From Lepiota brunneoincarnata (Eukaryota > Basidiomycota > Agaricomycetes > Agaricales > Agaricaceae), in the NCBI GenBank assembly GCA_023014365.1, contig JAEBUN010000020.1, forward strand, positions 496,001 to 560,000: DNA of 64,000 nt, given 5' to 3'. Within the stretch, counting starts at the first letter, position 1; each line of letters begins with the position of its first letter. The notes beneath the pieces are model-generated. The model saw only the letters and a program-made list of their open reading frames with translations, did not search any database and had not been told where the DNA came from. The position numbers and the translations under genes are program-made. Below, one piece after another: positions 21,199 through 31,700 of the stretch.

Positions 21199-24100
21199 TG
21201 GTGGGGTTGTCTAATTTGTGGGCCCTTTTATATTCTTCAATGACTTCCTTGGCGTTCTCCAGGTTTGCTTCTGGCTCCCAGGAATCCTCGGTGGGAAGGT
21301 ATCCTTTCCATCTGACTAGGAATTGATACTTGTTCCGGAATTTTCTGTGGCGCAGTATTGACTCGACCTTGTATTCTTCTTCTCCATTTACAAGGTTGGG
21401 TGGTGGGGCTGTGTTGTATTCCCCATGTGTGTCGTTCTCTTCTGCAGGCATTAGGAGGCTCGCATGAAACTTGTTGTGGATCTTCCATTTGATGGGTAAT
21501 TTTAGTTCGTAGGTTACAGGTCCGAGTTTTCTTGTTATGGTGAAGGGACCTTCTCGGCGTTGGGCCAGTTTCTTTGAGGCGTACTGAATTGGGAGGTTGC
21601 GGTTGTCGAGCCAAACCTTCTGTCCAACTTTTAGATTGATATCTGGCCGGTTATATCTTGCAGCCATTTTTAGTCTGGCTTGTTCATGCGCAGCTTGGGC
21701 TTCTTGGCGTATCTTGGCGAGGTATTTAAACTTCTCTCCTATTGCTGGAATGTTCGTTGGCTCCTCGGAGGTCGGAAATCCTTTGGGGCTTGATCCATAG
21801 AGGAGTTCAAATGGGGTATGTTGGTGTTCGGCATGTGTTTTCGAGTTATGGACGTATTCCAGGAGTGGGAGTGCCTTTACCCATTTGTTCGGGTTCGATG
21901 AGCAATAGATGCCAAGGTAAAGTTCTATTTCTTGATTGAATCGCTCTGTTTGTCCGTCTGTCTGGGGGTGGTAGGCGGTAGAGAGTGCTTGTTCGATTCC
22001 GAGTTGTTTGTAGAATTCTTTCATGGATTTGGCAGCGAATCTGGGGTCGCGATCACTGAGAACTTTCTCGGGAAGGCCAAATCTAGAGAATAGCCGTTTG
22101 ATAAGAATTTCGGCGATCTTGTCCGCGTTGGCGGTTTTCGCAGTAGGTTCTAGAATTATCCCCTTCGTAAGCTGGTCGACCACGACCAGTATAGAATCAT
22201 GGGGTCCGTCCGGGGGTAGGTCTGTGATAAGATCCATCGAGATGTTCGAGAATGGACGGGTAGAATGGGGTCCAGGGATAGGTTGAAGCGGTGGTTTTAG
22301 GGGGTGGCGATTGATCTTGTATTGTTGGCAAGCGCCACATCCTTTGACGTAGTTTTTGACAAATGATCGCATCCCGGGCCAGTAGGCGTATTCCTGGAGT
22401 TTTCTAGTTGTTTCTGCGATTCCAGGGTGTCCTGCGGTGGGTGAGTCGTGTACTCTTTGCAGTAAGCGGCGTCTGAGGTGTAAGTCCTGTGGTATAAATA
22501 GTTTTCCTTGAACGCGTGGGTGTCCTGAGTCATCTTCTTGGGCGATGTCGGTCTGTTTCTTTTTCTTCCACAGCTCTTTTATTTCCTGTTTAGTATTTTC
22601 GTCGATAATATGGATATGTTGTGGCTGTTTTGAGGTGAAGAATTTGTCGGGGAGTGCAACGACCTGTTTGTTGTCTCTTGTCTTGGGTTCATGATCGGGT
22701 CGTCTGGAAAGGGCATCTGCTGGTCCATTTTTCTTTCCAGGGATATGTCGGATTTCGATGTCAAATCGTTGCATGTAGGCAATCCATCGGGCTTGTCTTC
22801 TGCTGAGGTCTTCAGGTTTTCTCCAGCGGCGAAGGTTATCGTGATCTGACCATACGATGGTCTTGTGTGATGATCCTTCTATGTGGTGGCGCCATTCTTT
22901 GAGTGCTCGGATAATGGCGAAGAGTTCCTGTTCGGAACAATGATAGTTGCGTTCGGCTGGTGAGAATCCTTTTGAGAAGTATGCGACTGGGTGTTTAATT
23001 CCGTTGTTGTCGCGTTGAAGTAGGACTGCTCCTGATGCAAATAGTGATGCGTCGCATTCGATTTCGAAGGGTTTGTCTCGGTCGGGGACCATTAATACTG
23101 GTTCGCTTTGGAATTTCCTCTTGAGAGTATCGAAGGCGTTCTGGCATTCTTCTGTCCATTCGAATTTCTTGGTTTTGGACATTAGGGCATTGAGAGGTTT
23201 TGCCCATGTGGCGTATTGGTGTATGAATTTTCGATAGAAGTTGCAAAATCCTATGAATTTTCGTACGTCGCGCGGGGTAGTTGGTGTTGGCCATTCAGCG
23301 ATGCCTTTGAGCTTTGCTGGGTCCATCGAAACTGAGTCGGGAGTGATAATAACTCCTAGATATTCGAGTCGTTGTCGTTCGAATTCGCATTTCTCAGTTT
23401 TGAGGTATAGATCGTTGTCCTTGAGTATCTTGAGTACTTCTCTTGTGAGGCGTCGGAGTTCTTGTTTTGTTTTTGCGTGAATGAGGATGTCGTCCATGTA
23501 AACGATTACTCCTCCATTGTCGATGAGTTTTCGGAATAATGAATCCATCATGGTTTGGAATGTTGCTGGGGAGTTACACATTCCAAAGAACATGACCGTG
23601 GGTTCGAATAATCCTCGGGGTGTCCTGAAGGCTCCTTTCCATTCATCTCCTTTGCGTATGCGGATGTTGTTGTATCCTGCTCGTACGTCGAGTTTGGTAA
23701 AGTATTTTGATCCTCGGAGTTTGTCGAGAATATGAGAGATGAGGGGGAGGTTGTACGCATTTTTGACGGTATGCTCGTTGAGGTACCTGTAGTCTTGACA
23801 GGGGCGTAGTTTTCCATCTTTCTTTCCTACGAAGAAGAAAGGTGATGCCATTGGCGATTCGGATGGTCGAATGTATCCCTTTTGAAGGTTTTCTTCTAGG
23901 AACGTGTCGAGTTCCTTTTCTTCGTTGAGGGAGAGTCGGTAGGACTTCATGGCAATTGGTTTAAATGATTCCTTGAGTTCAATTTTGTGATCCCATGGTC
24001 GTTGTGGGGGGAATCGTTCGGCTTGTTTCTTGCTAAATACTGGGAGGTATTCGTGGAATTCCGTGGGTACGACTTTTCTTGGGTCGTCGTTTTTCTTTTC

Positions 24101-24735
24101 TCCGTGTTGTACGGCGAGGAATTGTGATGCGGAGGCTTTGAAGTTGATTTCTTCGAAGCTTGTGGGCTCTAGTGTGGAGATGTGGTTGAGTTGGTCGTTG
24201 TAGATCCAATCGGGTTCCATTGATTGGATGAGTTCTCGGAATATAGTGTTGTCCCAACGTTCGTTTCTCCAGCGTAGTTGTTTGGCATCCCAGTCGATGT
24301 CTGGGTTGTGTTCTGCAAGCCAAGGGAATCCAAGGATGAGTCTTGGGCTTCCGAGGGAGACTACTTTTGGTTTGATCTCCATATTCTTCCCGTTAACCGT
24401 TAGGTTGAGGGTCGTGTAGTGGGTGGCTGTTCCATTTTCGTTAACAGATCCATCGGCATTTCGTACTTCGATGGGTCGATCGAGGGGTGTTGTCTTGAAT
24501 GAATGTTGTTTGACCATTCCGGGGTCAATGAAGTTTCCTGCTGCTCCTGAGTCGAGTAGGGCGAGTAGTTCCACGCTTTCGGGTCCTTCCTTAGTGATTT
24601 TGTGTTTTCGGATTTGACAGGGTAGATGTATTACGCGTGCTGACGATTCCTGTAACTTTACAACATTAATATCATTTTGTGAATAGGAAAGGGAAGGAGG
24701 TCTTTGTGGAGGGCTAGACGTGGTGGCTAGTCTCC
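21080..24735 (-). CDS. pol: Pol: protease, RT, RNase H, integrase with chromodomain
   Basis: The frame is open from the end of gag; the first clear domain follows a GTG at 24574, and numbering here is from that codon. Aspartic protease motif LLDSGA at about 6-11. Reverse transcriptase with KLRPCQDYRYLN near 255-266 and YMDD at 359-362. RNase H from CDASLFASGAVLL near 507. Integrase zinc site H709, H716, C746, C749 and catalytic D781, D843, E877. A C-terminal chromodomain (about 1070-1120; LVRWKGY, SWEPEANL) would steer integration to modified chromatin. No stops or missing catalytic residues are seen, so it appears functional. Its last ~120 bp overlap the start of the next ORF. Confidence 0.95.
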
Positions 24736-25860
24736 TTAGGCAAAATCCTTAACCAGAGGGGCATCTGGGTGGTTGGATTCATTTGCAAAATGTTCGTAGA
24801 TGTCCTCGACTTCTTCGTCGGTTGCATCTTCTAGTATGTTGTATAATGAGTTCTTTTTCCTGTAGCTTGCTTGTCTTCTTCTGGATATCGCATTTGACCG
24901 GTTTCTGGCATCCAAATTGCGGGGTAATTCGGATCGGCGATATATTGTCTTCTTGGTGGGGCATTCGCGGGCGAAGTGTCCAGTCTTGCGGCAGTTGAAG
25001 CATCTCCTTTCTTTGAGATCCTTTCTTTGGGCGTCCGTGAGGATTGCATTGAGGGCTTCGCGGGTGCGTTCTTGTACCAACTGGTGGAGTCTGTCTTCTT
25101 CGGTCTCCTCGTCTTCATCAGCTTCCTCGGCGAGTAGATCTGGCTCGTCCTCAAAGTCGAGGTTGTAGACTGCTTCGGCGAGTTGGTCAATATCCATTGC
25201 GTTAGGGTCTGTTGCTTGATAGGGCAGTGGGACACGGCGCGTAAAAGCATTTCTTTTCCCTTTAAATGGGCGAGTGCGCAAAGTCGTTGGAAACGAGGGA
25301 GTTCCTCGAGTTTGCATATAGTCGCGTTGAGTTTGTAGTATTTGATATGCTGTTCGAGCTTGCTTGAACCAGTTGCTGAGTTTGTTTCCTGGATTGAGGC
25401 TAATTGTCTTGATTGCGACGGGGCGATCCAGCCCGTTCTTGAAATAGTTGACCGCCGCCACTCCATCTCCAAGGTCGGCCTGATAGGCAAGTATCTGGAA
25501 CTGGGATATGTAATCATCGATATATCGTCCATTCTGTTTGAGGTGGCGGATTCTGTCCATTGCATCGGCGGGGACATTGTTTGGGGCGAAGGATGTATCG
25601 AGTCCTTCGAGAAATTTCTTCCATGTCGGAAGGGTCTGGCTTCCATCAAGTTCTTTGTTTGATTCCAAGAATGCTCCTCTCCATGTTGCGGCAGGGCCGG
25701 TGGACATGTATGAAAGGGCGAATTGTATCTTGGTCTTGTCATCGGAAAAGGCTCCTGGCTTTGCATCGATGTATAATTGTACTGCATCCTTCCAGAGGCG
25801 GAAGTAGTCGGTCTCTCCATTAAAGGTTGGGGGTGTGTTAATTTTTGCGGAGGAGGCCAT
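24736..25860 (-). CDS. gag: Gag capsid/nucleocapsid protein
   Basis: A 374-residue polyprotein that packages element RNA. The N-terminal two thirds is the retrotransposon Gag fold (DYFRLWKDAVQLYI; AATWRGAFLE; YIDDYISQFQILAYQADLG). An acidic linker follows, then one CCHC zinc knuckle (CFNCRKTGHFAREC, about residues 288-301) and a short basic/acidic tail. ATG at 25860 is a natural start, but an upstream open frame may extend it. Pol is in the -1 frame relative to Gag and is open across the Gag stop (24736), so a -1 frameshift or reinitiation would give Gag-Pol. Confidence 0.9.
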   Translation of the reverse strand: MASSAKINTPPTFNGETDYFRLWKDAVQLYIDAKPGAFSDDKTKIQFALSYMSTGPAATWRGAFLESNKELDGSQTLPTWKKFLEGLDTSFAPNNVPADAMDRIRHLKQNGRYIDDYISQFQILAYQADLGDGVAAVNYFKNGLDRPVAIKTISLNPGNKLSNWFKQARTAYQILQTQRDYMQTRGTPSFPTTLRTRPFKGKRNAFTRRVPLPYQATDPNAMDIDQLAEAVYNLDFEDEPDLLAEEADEDEETEEDRLHQLVQERTREALNAILTDAQRKDLKERRCFNCRKTGHFARECPTKKTIYRRSELPRNLDARNRSNAISRRRQASYRKKNSLYNILEDATDEEVEDIYEHFANESNHPDAPLVKDFA

Positions 25861-26591
25861 ATTGTTAATGTCAGAGGTTGTGGATTCCTCGTCGGAAGTG
25901 TGAATAGACCCGGTAGTGGGGCTAACTTCGGATGGTTCGGATTGTACAGGGGAACTGGATCGAGGCGGTGAGTGTACCGGCGATCCAAGTGGTGATGCGA
26001 GGGGTGAGAATGTTCTTGGGGGTTTCTGTTGCGAAGTGTTGTCGCTAGTTCTTGTACTTGTTGAGGGTTGAGGACCGGAGGATGGGGTAGATGTTCTATG
26101 AATCGGCTCCCCGAGCTTTGAGCGGGTAGAGGTGGCAGTTCTTTCAGGTGGTGGTTGTTTAGGTAGGGATTGAAGAACTGATGCTGGGGGTGCTGGGTAT
26201 CCTGGGTCTTCTGTTCGACGTTGAACTCTCTCGGTAGGTTGTGTAGGGTACGGTGCGGAACCGGAGGGTGAACGAGTGAGGGGTATAGGTTTTGTTTTCT
26301 TTTTAGGGTCCGTGGTGGAGGGGGTGTGAAGTCGGGTTCGGAGTCGGTTGTCAACCAGTCAGAACTGTTGGATTCTTCGTAGTCGGTGGCAAGGGGGTCG
26401 TTTCGGTTTGTAGACAGGGTGAAGAGGGAAGAAGTCGAAGGTGAAGGTGAATAAACAACGCTTGCGGGTGCGTTATCCCAATCGACGCTTGAAGGTGCGG
26501 ATGACCTGTATACAACGCTTACGGGTGCGTTATCCCAATCAACACTTAAAGGTGTGGATGACCTATCAACGCTTTCGGTGCGTCTGACCAA
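24831..26591 (-). CDS. 5' ORF of the gypsy element, overlapping gag
   Basis: A 586-codon open frame. Its first ~240 codons, upstream of gag, are Ser/Pro-rich and include an imperfect internal repeat (SVDWDNAP twice, from a tandem repeat at 26460-26580). It then runs through the whole of gag in another frame without a stop. The upstream part may encode a proline-rich N-terminal extension of Gag that joins the Gag frame by a frameshift near 25860-25900. The part overlapping gag may be coincidental. No known domain. Confidence 0.4.
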   Translation of the reverse strand: MVRRTESVDRSSTPLSVDWDNAPVSVVYRSSAPSSVDWDNAPASVVYSPSPSTSSLFTLSTNRNDPLATDYEESNSSDWLTTDSEPDFTPPPPRTLKRKQNLYPSLVHPPVPHRTLHNLPREFNVEQKTQDTQHPQHQFFNPYLNNHHLKELPPLPAQSSGSRFIEHLPHPPVLNPQQVQELATTLRNRNPQEHSHPSHHHLDRRYTHRLDPVPLYNPNHPKLAPLPGLFTLPTRNPQPLTLTIWPPPQKLTHPQPLMERPTTSASGRMQYNYTSMQSQEPFPMTRPRYNSPFHTCPPALPQHGEEHSWNQTKNLMEARPFRHGRNFSKDSIHPSPQTMSPPMQWTESATSNRMDDISMITYPSSRYLPIRPTLEMEWRRSTISRTGWIAPSQSRQLASIQETNSATGSSKLEQHIKYYKLNATICKLEELPRFQRLCALAHLKGKEMLLRAVSHCPIKQQTLTQWILTNSPKQSTTSTLRTSQIYSPRKLMKTRRPKKTDSTSWYKNAPAKPSMQSSRTPKERISKKGDASTAARLDTSPANAPPRRQYIADPNYPAIWMPETGQMRYPEEDKQATGKRTHYTTY

Positions 26592-26767
26592 GGGTGCAGA
26601 GGGTATGGTGGCCTGCTCTACGGGGGTGTATCACCAGACAGCGACAAGGCGTGTCGTCAGATACGGTTGGCACTCGGATAGCGATAAAGCGTATCGTCTG
26701 CCGGTGTGGAAGGGTAGCGACAAGGCGTACCGATACCACGGGGTGTACGATGGAGGTTGTCCAAAGG

Positions 26768-26781
26768 AAGCTTTAATCTAA
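26768..26781 (-). promoter_or_regulatory. putative self-primer binding site
   Basis: Two bases inside the 5' LTR the minus strand reads AGATTAAAGCTT. This is complementary over 12 of 12 bases to AAGCTTTAATCT in the LTR (plus-strand 26951-26962), just downstream of the predicted transcription start. It does not begin with TGG as a tRNA-derived site would. This resembles the self-priming arrangement known from Tf1/sushi chromoviruses. Confidence 0.6.
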
Positions 26782-27479
26782 TGTTATGATCCGTGCTCCT
26801 TCTGTATCCGAGGATAACTGGAGACGGCCTTCAATCACTCTACAAGGTGTCCGAGACGGTTGGCCTTATAGAGCTTAGTGGATCGCGCTCAATGAGATAA
26901 CGAGGGAAGACGCCAAGTTAAGGCAGAGAGGTAAACGACCGCTGTTAACAAGATTAAAGCTTGAGGCTTTAATCTCTACTTGTACAGGCCTTATATACCT
27001 ATGAGATGCTATATACTCGTTATAGGTTACTCGGCTGTTCTACTGGTCGTGCGCAGTCCTGACCATGATGCACATCCTGGCTGATGGCATCCTAGCGTTA
27101 TTTATATTACAATGAGTCAGTACTCTCGCTACTGCTGTGCGATGTTCCATCGCTTTCCTCTGACTCATAATCTCCTTCTCCCGATTGTATCTCCATGGAG
27201 TCTTCTCCATTCTCGCTCTCCATTCTCTCGGTGCTTCCATCCGTATCGGAGGTTGGATCGGTTGATCCATGGTTATCTTCCTCGTCCTCGGGGTATTCCA
27301 ATATATCCTCCAAGGTTATCTCCATTCCTGCTTCTCTCGCCAGGTCCTGCATGGCGGTGTAGTATTCCCCTTCCTCGTTTTCGTATTCTTGTGCCCGTAG
27401 TTGGTCTGTAGTCTCCTGTACCCATCTTGTAAAGTCGAACAGTAATTCTTGTTCCTCCCGGTCTGGACTGTTCATAACA
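26782..27479 (-). repeat. 5' LTR of the young gypsy element
   Basis: The second 698 bp copy. On the minus strand it contains a TATATAAGG box (26989-26997). About 25 bases downstream is a perfect 10 bp inverted repeat, AGATTAAAGC and GCTTTAATCT (26951-26975), which would fall at or near the 5' end of the transcript. Confidence 0.92.
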
Positions 27480-27484
27480 GGCAC

Positions 27485-28207
27485 TTGGCAACATCACATA
27501 TACCCAACCTCAAAATCGAGATCCTGGAAGATGTAACTGGGATTGTGTCAGGATGTGAAGAGATGCCCTGGGCTGGTGGGGTCAAAATCCATGGTGGAGA
27601 GTAATGCACATTGGGAGGGCATATCATCAGAGGACTCAGACAGAGATATGGATGAAGAGCCTGAAAACTGGGTTTCCAATTAAACTATGCTGTAACTCTA
27701 GGTTTCCAAACAGAATTATCCAGTTAAGACAGCTTCAACTGCATGTCGGAATAAGCATGATTGATTTCTCGCCAAGAATGAGTGGCAATGACAGCAACAA
27801 AAGCGGCGGAGGTAACGAGTAACAGCAGCCAGAATGGGTGAGGTAATGACAGCGGCAACAAGGGAGGGACAGGCTAATCCATTTATGTTGAAGTCAGCTC
27901 AAAAGGTGGATAACAGCAGTATATATTCATGAGGGAGACAACAGTAGGGTGACAAGAGTGTAAGTACTAAGGAGGGTAAGTGGACAAGGATACCTACATG
28001 TAGACTACAAGAATATAAGCTACCTACAGTGTGGCTACCATGAGGTGGTCGGGGACAGGAATCGGTATTCCATCAGTTTGCCGAAATCACGGATTCCTGT
28101 TGATAGTCACACTTGCCATTCGTGCGTCTTTGATGGTCATACTAGATAAATAATGACAGAAGCTCACCCAACCCTCCCCCTTCCATCCTCTGTTCTGTTC
28201 AGCCTCT
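27485..28207. other. older insertion remainder plus flank, no gene
   Basis: From 27485 to about 28060 the sequence is purine-rich with repeats of AACAGCAG/ACAGCGGCAAC type and has no convincing ORF. It should be the right part of the unclassified insertion interrupted by the gypsy element. From about 28090 the sequence is alignable, loosely at first and then clearly, with 38400-38510, the 5' flank of a subfamily B gene. Confidence 0.4.
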
Positions 28208-28211
28208 ATAG

Positions 28212-28754
28212 TGTATGAAGGTTTGCAAGTTCGAGAGGGGAGGCAAGCGTCGTTGAGCTGAGTCAAGGAGAGGGAGAGATCGCGACAGAACTTTGGAGAT
28301 AGAGGGTATATATTTTTCACTGGAGGACGAATCCTCCCTCTTCTACATTAAATACGGTAAAGAAATAAATACTACATTATTCGTCGGTTATCAGAGAAGA
28401 CAGCGAACGTACACGAAAAGGAGCGAAATTGTATAACTACAAGAGGCCGTGTAAGTGAAACAAAATGTAGCGAAGACAAATTTTCGTGAAACAGGAACCT
28501 GGAGAAAAACTTACAAGTACGCTAGGAAGGAAAAGGTAGCTAGAAGGAAGGAGAGGGAACGGCTGTACTAAAGGTGTAGAAAAACTTAAGGAATGAAGAA
28601 AAATTTACATATGTTTCAACGGGAGGGGACTTATCTGAAGACCGAGGGTACGCGTGGCCCAGGGTCGTCGCTCCGTTCCGTTGTTCGTCATCTGAGTCCA
28701 ACGCTCGTCCTCTTCCGTATCGTTTCCACGCGTAGCCAGGAGACTACTCCCACA
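28212..28754 (-). repeat. 3' LTR of the older element
   Basis: 543 bp, TGTATGAAGG...CTACTCCCACA on the plus strand. Adjacent to the polypurine tract at 28755. Confidence 0.92.
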
Positions 28755-28785
28755 TCTCCCCCTTTCTTTCGGATCGCAACTGTCC

Positions 28786-31700
28786 TCAGTTGCCCTCACC
28801 ATCATCTTCCACAGCCGCCAAATCTTCCAAATCCACAAATTCCGTAACTTCCAAACGAGCGCGAGACCGAGGGTGGTAAGGGATGAGACGGAAGGCGGCA
28901 AATTTGAGGCGAGATACTGCGCCGTTAACCTCGGCAAGTATATAGGCTCCGCTGCGCAACTGCTTGACTACCACCATAGGACCGAAATAATGAGGTTTGC
29001 ACTTGCGGCCGAGTTCCGGTTCGATGCGTTTGTTTAAGACCAGCACAAGCGCACCCGGTCCGAACTTATGGTCGCGAATTCGGCCTTGGTTTCGCTTAGC
29101 GAAATCTCCCGTAGACCTATAACGCGCAGCCAGGACCTTGTCTTCCATGGTCTTGAGGTCGTCATCACGTTTCTCGAGGGCTCGGGCACGGACAGCCAGC
29201 AGCTCGGAGTCGGAGAGTCGGTTAGCGATGTGAGGGAACAAGAAGGTCGCCTCGGCGATGTCGAATGGGAGCAACGGCTCGATTCCATGGACGGCGTAGT
29301 AGGGTGTCATGCCAGTAGCCTTTCTTGTAGTAACTCGGTCGGCCCAAAAAATGTATGCAGCGTGTTCGTACCATTTGCGTGCATCGCCGTTGCAAGCCTT
29401 GATGAGAGCATCTCGAATAGTCCTGTGCGTCGTTTCTACCACTCCGTTGGATTGGGAATTGTAAGCTGAAATACGAATGTGGTGGATATGATACTTATCA
29501 GCTAACCAGTCCAGCGCAGCTACAAATGCTGTCCCGTTATCTGTAACGATCTCGTCTAAACCTCCCCATCGACACAAGATCTCTTCAAATATGAAGGCCC
29601 CGAGCGTTCGACCATTTTCCTTCTTGAGAGCTCGCCATTCTGGCCAACCTGTGAGGCTACAACGGGCTTGTACAATATACTTGAAGCCGTGGGAGGGCGG
29701 CATATGCATGGTATCAACGTATGCCTTCCGAAAAAGCGTTGCTGGGTGCTGGATTACAGGGGGGATTACAACATGTTGAGTAGAGCGAATCTGGCATTGG
29801 TGACATGTCTTGAGGTACCAGCGTAGGTCTTGATCGAGAGTAGGCCACCAGAAACGATCCGATAAGGTACGTCGTGTCGCAAAAAATTCCTTGTGACCTA
29901 ACTGATCATGTGCCGCTTTCAACAAACCCACCCTTGCATCCGTTCCCATCACCACCTGTTGATGCCGCCCTCCGTGTTCCTTCCTCCACAACTTGTCCCC
30001 TCTAACAAAAAACCTGCCAGCGTGACGGAGAAATGTTACTTTGGCCTTATCGGTGAGTCCTTGTGGCATTTTCATTGTCTCCAGAAATTTTCTGACTGCT
30101 CCTAGTTTCTTGTCTGTCTCTTCTGCTCGAAAATTTGCTGCATCGTCACCGATTTCTAGTCTGCCCTCCCCCTTCCTTTCTGATATGACGTCCCTGTCAT
30201 TCCCCTGACCCACTGTCATCGCCCGAGCCGAACCAACATCCCCAGTTGATCCTGCCACCCAAACCCCACATCCAATCACCTCGTCAACCCAGTCCTCTGC
30301 TTCATCCACACCTTCCCCTGCCTCTTCGCCATCCTCCTCCGCTGCCCGGCGTCTTGATAACCCATCTGGACCCTTGTGTTTCGCCCCCGGAACATGTACC
30401 AAGTCAAAATCAAACATCAAGATGGCCGAAATCCAACGATTCATGGCTGCGTTTGGGTGAATGTCAGGTTTGTTCACCATTCCCTTGATGTACTGTGCAT
30501 CAACCTCAACCACTAATTTTTTTGCCCCAATTATCCAGAGTTTTGTCGCATTGAGTGCTCGAAAGAGGCCATATAACTCGAGCTTGGCCTGTGAATATCG
30601 CGAAATCTGTTCGCTCCACGCAATCGATCCAAAACGTGCTGGCCGTCATCGTTCCTCCTCATCCAGCTGCGCTAAAACAAACCCGACTGCAATCACTGAG
30701 GTATCCACTGATAGAATAATAGGAAAGGGGAGTGTGTGATCGATTGGCCGAATTGCCTTGCATGTCGTAACACGTTTCTTTACCTCCTCCATCGCTACCT
30801 TCTGTTCATCTTCCCATCGAAAGGCCTCCTTCGTCACTCTCGTTAGCTTCGTTAACGGGTTGCACACCTCCGCAAAACCCTTGATCCAGTTCCTCACTGT
30901 ACCCGCCATCCCCAAAAATCCTCGGACTTCTGACACGTTCCGACATTCCGGCCACTTCAAAATCTTGTCCACTGTCGTCCCATCTGGTTCCTGACCCTCG
31001 TACGTGCATCGCCGTCCCACCACAATGATATCTGGCTGACATAATTGAAGTTTCTTGGCTGATACGGTCGCGCCTGCATGTTTGAGCCGATGAAGGACCC
31101 GATTCAGGTCATTGGCATGTTCCCAGATAAAACGCTGAATGCCTGGGTTGTCCAGAATGGTCTCGTAAGTACCATCGTGCTTCTCATACCGTGATTTGGG
31201 CCCTAACAATGTGACATCATCTAGGAAGTTTGGTGCACAATCAGTTTCGTTTTGCAGGATAAAGGCCACATCGTTATGGAAGATTCCTACTGAGCCTGTC
31301 CAGCCCTGAGGAAGTACTGTGAGACGCATCGTGCCGAGTGGTGTATCAAATGTTGTGTAATCGCGAGACCCCTCTGCCAAGGTACGGTGATCATAGCCAA
31401 CGAAAAGGTCCAATCCTGAGTATATTGCACGCGCTGAGCATTGTTCTGCATACAGATAGACAAGGGGGGGTTCTTGTGAATCGCGAATCGTGACTGCATT
31501 GAGGGGAGTAAGATTGTGAACGATACGTATATTCCCATCTTTCTTGGCGACCGTAAACCATTGATGTTGATAGGAGCTGTAAGACGGTTCATATACCCCT
31601 GATCCGACCTTCTGTTTGATGAGGTTGACGACCTTCTCGCGAATGCCAGGGGGGATTGGCAGAGTCCTTTGGGTCCATGGTACATGTTCGATAACTGGAA

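Larger units (their letters stand above)
19244..27479 (-). mobile_element. Ty3/gypsy chromovirus, full length, recent
   Basis: The 8,236 bp element is bounded by two 698 bp LTRs (TGTTATG...CATAACA) that look identical. It is flanked by a 5 bp target site duplication, GGCAC, at 19239-19243 and 27480-27484. Coding is on the minus strand in the order gag, then PR-RT-RNase H-integrase-chromodomain, then an additional 3' ORF region. A polypurine tract (GAAGGGGATAA) lies next to the 3' LTR at 19942-19953. The primer binding site looks self-complementary to the LTR rather than to a tRNA. Intact frames and identical LTRs point to a very recent, possibly still active, insertion. Confidence 0.93.

Noticed and set aside
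19012..28075. Terminal inverted repeats bounding the older insertion (GTGGCTAC/GTAGCCAC-like ends)
   Set aside because: Matches are short and interrupted; not enough to call a DNA transposon.
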